NCBI GenBank assembly: GCA_041658405.1
Contig: JBBAAG010000031.1
Location: 1-32,151, forward strand
Source: Elusimicrobiota bacterium
GTDB taxonomy: Bacteria; Elusimicrobiota; UBA5214; JBBAAG01
Direction of reading: 5' to 3'
DNA length: 32,151 nucleotides
The position numbers and the translations under genes were made by a program. Below the pieces are notes generated by a model. The model was not told where the DNA came from. It was given only the letters and a program-made list of their open reading frames with translations, and made no database searches. This document shows positions 17,977 through 24,804 of the stretch, in pieces (within the stretch, counting starts at the first letter, position 1; the number at the start of each line of letters is the position of its first letter).

Positions 17977-19227
17977 TCATAACTCAATATCAACCACCCG
18001 GTTTTCTTTCCGTGCTTTCTCCGCAGCGAAGACCATAAGGTGTGACTCCAGCGTTTCCTTCGGCCCGGAAAGGATCGTAGAAGGATCGTCTTTGATTAAC
18101 GCATCAAGGAAACTGCCAGCCAATCCATTATCTCCCCCGCCATGCCCGCTGGTAACAGGCCCTTGTTTACTAAGATCTATGATTTCAGTTTTGTCCGTAA
18201 GAAAATCGTATCGTTCAATGATATTCAACCCGTCGCCATAGATTTCACCCCGGGTTCCAAAGATACGCGTTTTACGGTGCCCTGTTTTATTAAACGCAGT
18301 CATTGTAAACACACACGTACGGTCACCGTCAAAATCGAGGTTGACCACCTGATTATCCACAACATTGTTGTCACAAGCGAACACGCAACGGCCGTAAGGG
18401 CCTGTTTTTATGGCTTCATGTACAGCGGTATAGGTTTTCTCGTGTGTCACTACGTCCACCGGCCAGCCGAACCTATTATTCGCTGCGTGGCGAAGATATA
18501 TCTTAATCGCAGAGTATGGACATGTGGACTCTACGTTGCAGTCAAAACACCGATCCGCTGCGCCTTTCGGTTGATTTGCGCGTTTGAAATACGTGAGATA
18601 CCCAAAAGATGAAACTTTTCTGCACCGTACGTTCATTATATACCTTAACCAGTCCATATCATGGCATGATTTGGCTAACAACATCGGAGAGGACAGTTGT
18701 TCATTCCGCCAGTTACCCCGGACATACGAATGCGCTTGATGCCAGTACCCCACATTCTCAAGATGCTGTACAGTGACAATATCGCCAATAACACCGGAAT
18801 CAAGGATTGATTTGAGGTTATGTGTAAAGTTTGTATACCGCATTACATGGCATACTGCGAAAATAATTTTGTTTTTTATAACTGCGTCAACGATACGCCG
18901 GCAGTCGGTTTCTGTGGTAGCCATAGGTTTCTCAAGCATTATGTGATAGCCGAGATTGGCAAACGCTACTGCGGGTTCCGCATGCATTTTGTCTTGTGTA
19001 GCTATGATCACAGCATCGGCAATCTTTTTTTGTCCCGCCAACTGTTTCCAATCGGTATACACATTCTCCAGAGGGATGTTATATTCTTTTACCATATAAT
19101 CGCGATAAAAATCGTTGGGTTCCGCTATACCAACGATCCGCGCTCTATCGGGAAACAATTTTGCGACCCGAGAATATATACGCCCGCGATGACCTGCACC
19201 GATTACAATAAATGTTTTTTGGTTCAT
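17977..19227 (-). CDS. Gfo/Idh/MocA family NAD(P)-dependent oxidoreductase with Cys cluster
   Basis: This 416-residue protein begins with a Rossmann dinucleotide-binding motif, IVIGAGHRGRIYSR (G10, G12, G15). The family EKP motif is E99-K100-P101 (MLEKPMATT), and the catalytic-region KSCHDMDWL contains K186, H189 and D190. Such enzymes oxidise or epimerise sugars, inositols or related polyols. An insertion at 227-236 has three cysteines, C-x2-C-x5-C (CFDCNVESTC), followed by PYSAIKIYL. I recall similar cysteines in a subset of the family; they could bind a metal. The gene is divergent from the XRE regulator and precedes the MFS transporter gene. Substrate unknown. Confidence 0.88.
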   Translation of the reverse strand: MNQKTFIVIGAGHRGRIYSRVAKLFPDRARIVGIAEPNDFYRDYMVKEYNIPLENVYTDWKQLAGQKKIADAVIIATQDKMHAEPAVAFANLGYHIMLEKPMATTETDCRRIVDAVIKNKIIFAVCHVMRYTNFTHNLKSILDSGVIGDIVTVQHLENVGYWHQAHSYVRGNWRNEQLSSPMLLAKSCHDMDWLRYIMNVRCRKVSSFGYLTYFKRANQPKGAADRCFDCNVESTCPYSAIKIYLRHAANNRFGWPVDVVTHEKTYTAVHEAIKTGPYGRCVFACDNNVVDNQVVNLDFDGDRTCVFTMTAFNKTGHRKTRIFGTRGEIYGDGLNIIERYDFLTDKTEIIDLSKQGPVTSGHGGGDNGLAGSFLDALIKDDPSTILSGPKETLESHLMVFAAEKARKENRVVDIEL

Positions 19228-19335
19228 AGTTTATTTTTATACAACCTCCATTATTAAATACTTCATAAATCTTTTCTCTGTTACAAGGAAGATATTATAC
19301 CTTATTTTCGCGTGGGTAACTTTGCGTGTTTTATG

Positions 19336-19352
19336 TATTACTTTCAGTAATA
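19336..19352. promoter_or_regulatory. Inverted repeat, possible operator
   Basis: TATTACT-TTC-AGTAATA is a perfect 7-bp inverted repeat with a 3-base spacer. It is located upstream of the minus-strand -10 box for the oxidoreductase gene. Related half-sites recur just to the right: TACTTTC at about 19361 and TTCAGTA at about 19374. A binding site for the adjacent XRE protein is plausible but unproven. Confidence 0.4.
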
Positions 19353-19429
19353 TTATTGTTTACTTTCTGTCTATTCAGTACATGTTTGTGTTGAAGTATC
19401 ATTTTATTACAGAACAAATAAATAGTTAT

Positions 19430-19440
19430 TTGCCAGGCAA
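19430..19440. promoter_or_regulatory. Short palindrome TTGCC-A-GGCAA before the XRE gene
   Basis: An 11-bp palindrome with five perfect pairs on each side ends 26 bp before the XRE start codon, close to where the promoter or leader should be. It could be an autoregulatory site. Its short length means chance is not excluded. Confidence 0.3.
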
Positions 19441-19466
19441 TACAAAAAAAGCAGAGGGTTGGTATT

Positions 19467-19817
19467 ATGGAATACAATGAAATGTTAAAACTATTAGGAA
19501 CAAAGATTATGTCTCTCCGTAAACGCTTAGGGTATACACAGGAAATGTTGGCTGAGAAGGTTAATGTCCATCCAACGTTTATCAGCCAGATTGAACACGG
19601 ACAAAAAGGAATGAGCCTGGACGTACTTCTGAAAGTGTCAGATACTTTGAATACTACGATATCTTCATTATTTGATTTTCAGTCTTTGCATACCAACAAA
19701 AGTTTGGGTAATAGTGTTATCAATACAATTACTGATTTACTGAAAGAAACCAGTGACGGTAATATTGATATCGTGTATAACCTCACAAAAGACCTCATCC
19801 GTAAAAAGAAGAAGTAA
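19467..19817 (+). CDS. XRE-family helix-turn-helix transcriptional regulator
   Basis: This 116-residue protein carries a Cro/C1-type helix-turn-helix (about 11-66): IMSLRKRLGYTQEMLAEKV, then HPTFISQIEHGQKGMSLDVL. The remaining 50 residues are polar and end KDLIRKKKK, without a recognisable effector domain, so it is a minimal one-domain regulator. An SD (GAGGG, 8-base spacing) supports the ATG at 19467. It is divergent from the Gfo/Idh-MFS pair and 18 bp upstream of the L,D-transpeptidase gene. It may control either or both, through the inverted repeats in the intergenic region; that link is inference. Confidence 0.9.
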   Translation: MEYNEMLKLLGTKIMSLRKRLGYTQEMLAEKVNVHPTFISQIEHGQKGMSLDVLLKVSDTLNTTISSLFDFQSLHTNKSLGNSVINTITDLLKETSDGNIDIVYNLTKDLIRKKKK

Positions 19818-19835
19818 AATATATATAATGTAGTT

Positions 19836-20558
19836 ATGCAATATATTTTTATAATATTCTTAATTATTATATCAGTCCTATCTTCAAGTTGTGGAGGAAA
19901 CACTGCGGTGAAAAGTTATACGAAGCAGATCGACAGATTAAGTATGATTACCGGACAGCAGGTATTACTTGTAACTACTACCGGATATAACACAATTACA
20001 GGGACAATGATGGTATTCGAAAAAACAGAGGGAAAATATAAATGGAATAAGGTTTTTGGCCCGGAGAAAGTTAATATCGGGCGGACAGGATTCGCGGAAC
20101 CCGGACAGAAACGTGAAGGCGATGGGCATACGCCGTCTGGTGTTTACCCCCTCGGGCCGGTGTACGGATACCTGCCAACAGTTGATACGAAGATGCCCTA
20201 CACACAGTCAAACACAGATGATTACTGGGTGGATGACAAGGACTCACCGCAGTATAACACATGGATTCGCGGAAAAGACAAGCTTGACCCTAACGTTAAA
20301 TCGTACGAGAAAATGGTATTATCCAATGACGCGTATAAGTATGTAATTTGGATACAGTACAACACAAACCCTGTGGTTCCCGGAAACGGCAGCGCAATTT
20401 TTGTGCATCTCTGGAGCGAGTATGGAAAACCTACTGCCGGCTGTGTTTCGATGAGTGAAAAGAATATGGTGAAACTCCTCAAATGGCTTGACCCCACAAA
20501 AAAACCTGTAATACTTTTAGGAACTGAAGAAGTTGTTTCTAATTGTCTTACTCAATAA
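19836..20558 (+). CDS. L,D-transpeptidase (YkuD domain), probable lipoprotein
   Basis: This 240-residue protein has a YkuD-type L,D-transpeptidase domain (about 75-235). The catalytic stretch runs IFVHLWSEYGKPTAGCVSM with H191 and nucleophile C203; the usual Arg after the Cys motif is Ser here. Upstream blocks GHTPSGVYPLGPVYGY are typical. These enzymes make meso-Dap 3-3 cross-links or attach proteins to peptidoglycan. The N-terminus is a hydrophobic signal ending LSSSC (Cys19), an imperfect lipobox, so lipid anchoring is likely but not certain. The gene follows the XRE regulator by 18 bp. Its 3' end overlaps the convergent VanX-like gene by 11 bp. Confidence 0.9.
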   Translation: MQYIFIIFLIIISVLSSSCGGNTAVKSYTKQIDRLSMITGQQVLLVTTTGYNTITGTMMVFEKTEGKYKWNKVFGPEKVNIGRTGFAEPGQKREGDGHTPSGVYPLGPVYGYLPTVDTKMPYTQSNTDDYWVDDKDSPQYNTWIRGKDKLDPNVKSYEKMVLSNDAYKYVIWIQYNTNPVVPGNGSAIFVHLWSEYGKPTAGCVSMSEKNMVKLLKWLDPTKKPVILLGTEEVVSNCLTQ

Positions 20559-21246
20559 TCTTGTATTTTCGTTTCGCAACTTTCCGAGGGAACGCGTCAA
20601 AATGCCACCATTCTTCTTCAATAATCTGGAACCCCGACTTTGTCATTACTTGGCGCAATAATATGCGGTTATCATATTGCCGTCTTGTAAGTTTCGCTTC
20701 TGCAAACAGCTTGTCTTCGATGTCCGTCCGCGCAAGATCGCCAAAAAAGTCAAACTCCGTGCCCATATCCAGCAGTTTATCTTTATCGTCAAGAATTGTA
20801 ACATCCACCGCACAACCGTAGTTGTGAACGGATCCGTTCTCGGGATTGGCAACAAAGTCTTCGACCTTCGTCCCTTTCACGAGGTTCCACATGACGCGTT
20901 GTACGCTGCGCGGCCGTGCAGCATCGTAAACAATCAAGCTGTATCCCGGCATACGTTTTTGCAGTAACCGTTGTGCATTGGCAAGCATTACCGCAGCATC
21001 TTTTTGCAGGTACGCTGTTTCGAGATCGCCATACGCGTCGGATTTCAAGAAATTGTCGGTAGTTGAATACACGAGCTGGACTTTAATTGACGGGTCAACT
21101 GCCTGGATGTTAACTAACCCTGTATGCACATACGCAATGTCTGCGGACAAATCTTTCTTCTCTTTTGCAGCAGTGGTTTTACCAAAAACAGGGATGTTAA
21201 TCAGCAGAATGGACACAAGAAGTACTATTACAAGTTTTATTGTCAC
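20548..21246 (-). CDS. D-alanyl-D-alanine dipeptidase (VanX/DdpX family, peptidase M15D)
   Basis: This 232-residue protein begins with GTG; GGAG (21260-21257 on the minus strand) lies about ten bases before it. The zinc ligands and catalytic residues of VanX-type dipeptidases are visible: H141 and D148 in SVHNYGCAVD, E212 and H215 in EEWWHFDAFP, and R111 in DAARPRSVQ. An N-terminal signal peptide (about 1-23) indicates export, as in the DdpX/periplasmic group rather than cytoplasmic VanX of resistance clusters. It hydrolyses D-Ala-D-Ala, releasing D-Ala for reuse or lowering dipeptide levels. It lies six bp after the NhaC-type antiporter gene. No D-Ala-D-Lac ligase or VanH is present in the window. 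Confidence 0.92.
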   Translation of the reverse strand: MTIKLVIVLLVSILLINIPVFGKTTAAKEKKDLSADIAYVHTGLVNIQAVDPSIKVQLVYSTTDNFLKSDAYGDLETAYLQKDAAVMLANAQRLLQKRMPGYSLIVYDAARPRSVQRVMWNLVKGTKVEDFVANPENGSVHNYGCAVDVTILDDKDKLLDMGTEFDFFGDLARTDIEDKLFAEAKLTRRQYDNRILLRQVMTKSGFQIIEEEWWHFDAFPRKVAKRKYKIIE

Positions 21247-21252
21247 AACATT

Positions 21253-22995
21253 TTACTCCGCACGATAATTCCCTAGCGGTTTGCCCAGTAAATAAATTGC
21301 AACAAACGTTACCGCCGTACCAATACACAACGCGAGGTACACGTTTATCCCGGTACCTACCAAAAGGTAGCCAAACACCGCGGCAACCAGTCCTATCACC
21401 ACAGCATACACCAATTGCGTCTCTGTATGGTCCATATGGTCGCATGAAGAGCCCATTGACGATAGTATTGTTGTATCAGATATCGGCGAGCAATGGTCGC
21501 CAAACACCGCGCCGGTAAGTACCGCGCCAACGTTGGATACAACGTATCCGTAGTCCGGCGAGATTGCGTATGCAAGCGGGATGGTCAACGGCATAAGGAT
21601 ACCCATAGTGCCGTACGACGTGCCGGTTGAAAAAGATATTAGGCATCCAAGTAAAAATATTATCGTCGGTAACGCAAACGCCGGAATTTTGTCCGATAAC
21701 ATTGTCACCAAATACTTCGCAGTACCAAGGTCTTTTATCACGCTGCTCAACGCCCAGGCGAGTATTAATATTGCGCAGGTAATCATCAATGCCTGCATCC
21801 CTTTTATCCATACATCGATTGCTTCGGATAAATCAAATACTTTTTGACACATACCCATGATAATGGATACTACACAGCCAAGAAATGCTGCCTGAAACAT
21901 TACAATACTTGCGTCGCACGCACCAAGGATTTCACGTAACGCAGCAAACGATAACGGTGCAGATTGTATCAACATCACAAGCGCCGGTTTCGTCCCGCAC
22001 AAAATATTTTTGTACCCGCTATAATAAAACCCGCCTAATGTAAACAATATCAATACGGCAAGCGGGATAATCGCGTTCCACGGGTTGAGTTTTGCTCCCG
22101 GTTTGGGTTCCAACCGTGTAAGCTCGTCTGAGATCAACGGTTTTGCATCGGGCTCATACGGTATACCAGTACTACGGGTGCGACGTTCGGCTTTCAGCAT
22201 CGGCCCGAAGTCGCGCAGAAGTAATGCCATGAACAGAATGAACAAAAGCATGTATATATTGTAAAACCTGAACGGTATTGACGAGACGAAAACGGAGTAC
22301 GCATTGACGTCAACGTTTATCATCGCATACGCGTCACGTATGACTCCGACTTCGTACCCTATCCACGTGGAGATCAGCGCAATCCCCGCTACCGGTGCGG
22401 CAGTAGCATCAACGATAAACGCAAGTTTCTCGCGTGAGACTCTCAGCCGGTCTGTTACGGGACGCATCACCGGCCCAACGATCAACGAGTTCGCGTAATC
22501 GTCAAAAAACACTATTAACCCCAGCATCCACGCAACGACCTGCGCGCTGCGCGACGTTTTTGCTTGTTTTGCCAACCCTTCCGCCACAGCTTTCAACCCG
22601 CCGGTTTTTGAGATAAATGCGATCAACGCGCCAATAGTTAGTATCTGCAGTATTACCCCGGCGTTCCATTTACTTGCGAGCGATCCACGAAGTTTTTCGA
22701 TAAACATTATAAACATTTTAAATAACGCTTTAACGATATTTCCATCAAGGTTGAGCATAAACGTTCCAGTCAACACCCCGGCGGTAAGAGAAACTAACAC
22801 GTTCTTCGTGACAAACGCCAATACAATCGCCACTAATGGCGGTAATAACGTCAGCAACCCGAACTTGTTAACATTAATTTCTACCGGAGACAACTGTACT
22901 GCATCACCGGCAAATACTAAACACACACTTTTGATAATTGTAAATACCACTAAGGAAAGAATTACTATATTTTTTTTGTGGCTATAACTTTTCAT
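21253..22995 (-). CDS. NhaC-family Na+/H+ antiporter
   Basis: This 580-residue protein has a first hydrophobic segment that ends in VFAGDA (about residue 29) and could be a cleaved signal. About 11-12 membrane helices follow, in the NhaC/PF03553 pattern. Conserved family pieces include FFDDYANSLIVGPVMRPVTD, KLAFIVDATAAPVAGIALI, STGTSYGTMGILMPL and AVFGDHCSPISDTTILSS. Members exchange Na+ for H+ or couple Na+ to organic acids or amino acids; the specific substrate is not visible. The 6-bp gap to the VanX-like gene, with its SD overlapping this gene's stop, suggests a two-gene operon, perhaps for uptake of the D-Ala released. No clear SD precedes the ATG. Confidence 0.9.
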   Translation of the reverse strand: MKSYSHKKNIVILSLVVFTIIKSVCLVFAGDAVQLSPVEINVNKFGLLTLLPPLVAIVLAFVTKNVLVSLTAGVLTGTFMLNLDGNIVKALFKMFIMFIEKLRGSLASKWNAGVILQILTIGALIAFISKTGGLKAVAEGLAKQAKTSRSAQVVAWMLGLIVFFDDYANSLIVGPVMRPVTDRLRVSREKLAFIVDATAAPVAGIALISTWIGYEVGVIRDAYAMINVDVNAYSVFVSSIPFRFYNIYMLLFILFMALLLRDFGPMLKAERRTRSTGIPYEPDAKPLISDELTRLEPKPGAKLNPWNAIIPLAVLILFTLGGFYYSGYKNILCGTKPALVMLIQSAPLSFAALREILGACDASIVMFQAAFLGCVVSIIMGMCQKVFDLSEAIDVWIKGMQALMITCAILILAWALSSVIKDLGTAKYLVTMLSDKIPAFALPTIIFLLGCLISFSTGTSYGTMGILMPLTIPLAYAISPDYGYVVSNVGAVLTGAVFGDHCSPISDTTILSSMGSSCDHMDHTETQLVYAVVIGLVAAVFGYLLVGTGINVYLALCIGTAVTFVAIYLLGKPLGNYRAE

Positions 22996-23040
22996 AGTAT
23001 TCTATTTTACGAAAATATGGTATTGTAATACAAATACAAA

Positions 23041-23078
23041 ATCCCCCGGAATTCTTTTTACGAAGAAAACCGAGGGAT
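23041..23078 (-). terminator. Intrinsic terminator of the outer-membrane barrel gene
   Basis: On the minus strand a 9-pair stem ATCCCTCGG / CCGGGGGAT (one G-T pair) closes an inner TTCTT/AAGAA stem and is followed by TTTGTATTTG. It begins 27 bp after the stop of the barrel gene and before the antiporter gene, separating the two transcription units. Confidence 0.8.
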
Positions 23079-23104
23079 TATTATTAACTTACGCTGCTTA
23101 TTAT

Positions 23105-23536
23105 CTAAAAATAATAACGGATACCAATACCGCCGTCTACGCCAAAACCGATTCCCGGAAGAATGCCGAGGCCCGGAACGACTTCAAAGAATATATCCAG
23201 CGGTGCATCGGAAAATTTATATTCCAAGCCTATCGGAACGCGTACGCCAAGGCCTACTCCGCTGCCAATACCAACCTTCGCACCAACGCCGATGTATAAC
23301 GGAAATTCGGAGATCAAGTTTGTGTTCTGGTAAAGAACATAATCCCCGTGAACATGTAACCAGTTACCAGCGGTTGACCATGCGATTGCGCCATGAATCT
23401 TACTAACCTTCACCGCAATACCTGTAGGTTCGCCAAGTATTATCCCTATTCCTAACCCACCCCCATTACCTGCTGCTGACACTCTACCCGCGAATACTAC
23501 CGCGAGTAATGCTAACAATACTACTACTTTTCTCAT
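23105..23536 (-). CDS. Small predicted outer-membrane beta-barrel protein
   Basis: I place the start at 23536 (143 residues): the SD AAAGGAG lies about eight bases before this ATG, and it opens directly into a signal peptide (MRKVVVLLALLAVVFAGRVSA). An in-frame upstream extension to 23605 is less likely. The mature part is glycine-rich with alternating hydrophobic strands (GIGIILGEPTGIAVKVS, LPLYIGVGAKVGIG-like, GLEYKFSDAPLDIFFEVVPG) and ends GGIGIRYYF, an aromatic C-terminus typical of outer-membrane barrels. The pattern resembles the small BAPKO_0422-type barrel proteins. Function unknown. It has its own promoter and terminator, so it is monocistronic. Confidence 0.82.
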   Translation of the reverse strand: MRKVVVLLALLAVVFAGRVSAAGNGGGLGIGIILGEPTGIAVKVSKIHGAIAWSTAGNWLHVHGDYVLYQNTNLISEFPLYIGVGAKVGIGSGVGLGVRVPIGLEYKFSDAPLDIFFEVVPGLGILPGIGFGVDGGIGIRYYF

Positions 23537-23610
23537 TCTCGTACTCCTTTCGCTAACTTTTATGAAAATAAAAATGATATTGATATTTGAAGTTTTGCTA
23601 CACAATTTAA

Positions 23611-23639
23611 ATTATACACGCTAATTTTTGTTTTGTAAA
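23611..23639 (-). promoter_or_regulatory. Sigma-70-like promoter for the outer-membrane barrel gene
   Basis: On the minus strand TTTACA (23639-23634) is separated by exactly 17 bp from a perfect TATAAT (23616-23611). The predicted transcript start is near 23604, giving a leader of about 68 bases before the ATG at 23536. It is one of the best promoter matches in the window. Confidence 0.75.
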
Positions 23640-23662
23640 GAATATTTTGTAGAATTCATATT

Positions 23663-23692
23663 TTGACAATGCTATTGTTATTGAATTATACT
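23663..23692 (+). promoter_or_regulatory. Sigma-70-like promoter for the URO-D/ABC-F/esterase genes
   Basis: A perfect TTGACA (23663-23668) and TATACT (23687-23692) are 18 bp apart. The predicted start is near 23699-23700, leaving a leader of about 28 bases. It is back to back with the minus-strand promoter; only 23 bp lie between the two -35 boxes. The downstream genes up to the window edge run in the same direction with few gaps. Confidence 0.75.
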
Positions 23693-23697
23693 ATAAC

Positions 23698-23715
23698 AAT
23701 TCTAAAACTAGAATT
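23698..23715. promoter_or_regulatory. Perfect inverted repeat between promoter and SD
   Basis: AATTCTA-AAAC-TAGAATT is a perfect 7-bp inverted repeat with a 4-base loop. It begins at the predicted transcription start and ends immediately before the SD AAGGA (23716-23720) of the URO-D-like gene. It could be a repressor site or an RNA hairpin at the extreme 5' end of the message. Confidence 0.55.
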
Positions 23716-23727
23716 AAGGAACAATAA

Positions 23728-24783
23728 ATGGAATTAGAGTTTAAGAAGGACTTTACTGAAGCACAGAAAGTATGGGATAATTTCTGGGCCGGTAAAAATA
23801 TGTTACCAATAATTTCGGCAGTACTACCAAAACCAGGTATAGAACCAGTCGCAAAACCGCCTTATGCTGCAGGTAAGAATGGTGAGTTTAACATAGTCAT
23901 CGACCAGCTATTACGCTGGGCGGAAACCCACGATTTTCTATACTCCGCTATTCCTTTTTATTATCTTGAATTCACGGCAAACCAGTTTGCAACATTCCTC
24001 GGTGCGGAAGAAACGGATACTGATGGCGAGGCGGGACATGGGTGGATGGTACCGATTATAAAAAACTTGGATAGCGCGGAGATACGGTTTCAAACCAACT
24101 CTAAAGGATGGCAGTTTATAGTCGAACGAGCGGAATTATTAAAAAAACGCTGTGCAGGAAAACTTTTAATCGCATCACCGACACTGGTAGCAAACCTCGA
24201 TGCATTAGCTGCGTTACGCGGAACACAGGAATTATTGATGGACCTCGTGGATAACCCTGAAGGTGTACATCGTTGCCTTAAACAAATATCTGTTGCGCAT
24301 AAACAGGTGCTTGATGAGTTTAGCAAAGTATTTGAATACAATAAGTATGGCAGTATAAACCGCCATGGAATGTATTCCCGTGGAAGAATTAATGTTGCGC
24401 AATGCGATTTTTCATGTATGATAAGCCCGGATATGTTCCGCGAGTTTGCGTTACCATATATCCGGGAAGAAATTGACCGTTATGACGCAGGAGAGTACCA
24501 CCTTGACGGGCCAGGTGCTGTCAAACATGTAGCAGCTATCTGTGAAATTGAAAAACTTGATATAATCCAATGGGTTCCCGGTGCGGGTAATGAGGGTAAG
24601 GATTGGTCAGCGTTATACACCGATATTGACAACCGTGGGAAAGGTATGCTGCGGGGCGGTAAATTACAGAATTTACCAAAGGTATGGAATAATACAAAAT
24701 CAAATAAATTATTTTGGACGACAAGTAGTGCGTCTTCCTCTTCAGAATTTGCGGATTGTATGGCAACACTCAAGAAAAAATAG
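23728..24783 (+). CDS. Uroporphyrinogen decarboxylase (URO-D) superfamily protein
   Basis: This 351-residue protein has an SD (AAGGA, 7-base spacing) and belongs to the URO-D/MtaA superfamily. Recognisable parts are FREFALPYIREEIDRYDAG, YHLDGPGAVKHVAAICEI, and LDIIQWVPGAGNEGKDW (about 235-295), the C-terminal barrel region of these proteins. True heme-pathway HemE has an N-terminal RPPVWxMRQAGR-like arginine motif, which I do not see. A role in porphyrin synthesis is therefore unlikely. Relatives are methyltransferases acting on corrinoids or proteins of unknown function found beside glycan-degradation genes. Here it opens a unit with an ABC-F ATPase and acetylesterases. Substrate unknown. 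Confidence 0.8.
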   Translation: MELEFKKDFTEAQKVWDNFWAGKNMLPIISAVLPKPGIEPVAKPPYAAGKNGEFNIVIDQLLRWAETHDFLYSAIPFYYLEFTANQFATFLGAEETDTDGEAGHGWMVPIIKNLDSAEIRFQTNSKGWQFIVERAELLKKRCAGKLLIASPTLVANLDALAALRGTQELLMDLVDNPEGVHRCLKQISVAHKQVLDEFSKVFEYNKYGSINRHGMYSRGRINVAQCDFSCMISPDMFREFALPYIREEIDRYDAGEYHLDGPGAVKHVAAICEIEKLDIIQWVPGAGNEGKDWSALYTDIDNRGKGMLRGGKLQNLPKVWNNTKSNKLFWTTSSASSSSEFADCMATLKKK

Positions 24784-24804
24784 GAATGTAGTACAAAAAC
24801 TTTT

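Larger units (their letters stand above)
19228..19466. promoter_or_regulatory. Divergent intergenic region between Gfo/Idh and XRE genes
   Basis: This 239-bp gap is the longest in the window and must hold promoters for both directions. A perfect minus-strand -10 (TATAAT) reads at 19299-19294, about 67 bp before the oxidoreductase start, with only a poor -35 (AAGTTA at 19322-19317). Two inverted repeats are present and listed separately. For the XRE gene I find no convincing -35/-10 pair. The SD GAGGG at 19454-19458 sits eight bases before its ATG. Confidence 0.5.

Noticed and set aside
19824..19829. Separate leaderless promoter for the L,D-transpeptidase gene
   Set aside because: TATAAT lies seven bases before the ATG, but no -35 hexamer is found and the XRE gene ends just upstream, so co-transcription is simpler.
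20548..22995. Vancomycin-resistance (van) cluster
   Set aside because: The VanX-like protein has a signal peptide and there is no VanH, D-Ala-D-Lac ligase or VanRS pair in the window.
23537..23605. Longer N-terminus for the barrel protein
   Set aside because: The upstream extension is polar and precedes a clear SD and signal peptide at the 23536 start; the promoter also predicts a start near 23604, so the extension is untranslated leader.
23728..24783. Heme-pathway HemE
   Set aside because: The N-terminal arginine-rich HemE motif is absent and no other heme genes are nearby; only superfamily membership is supported.
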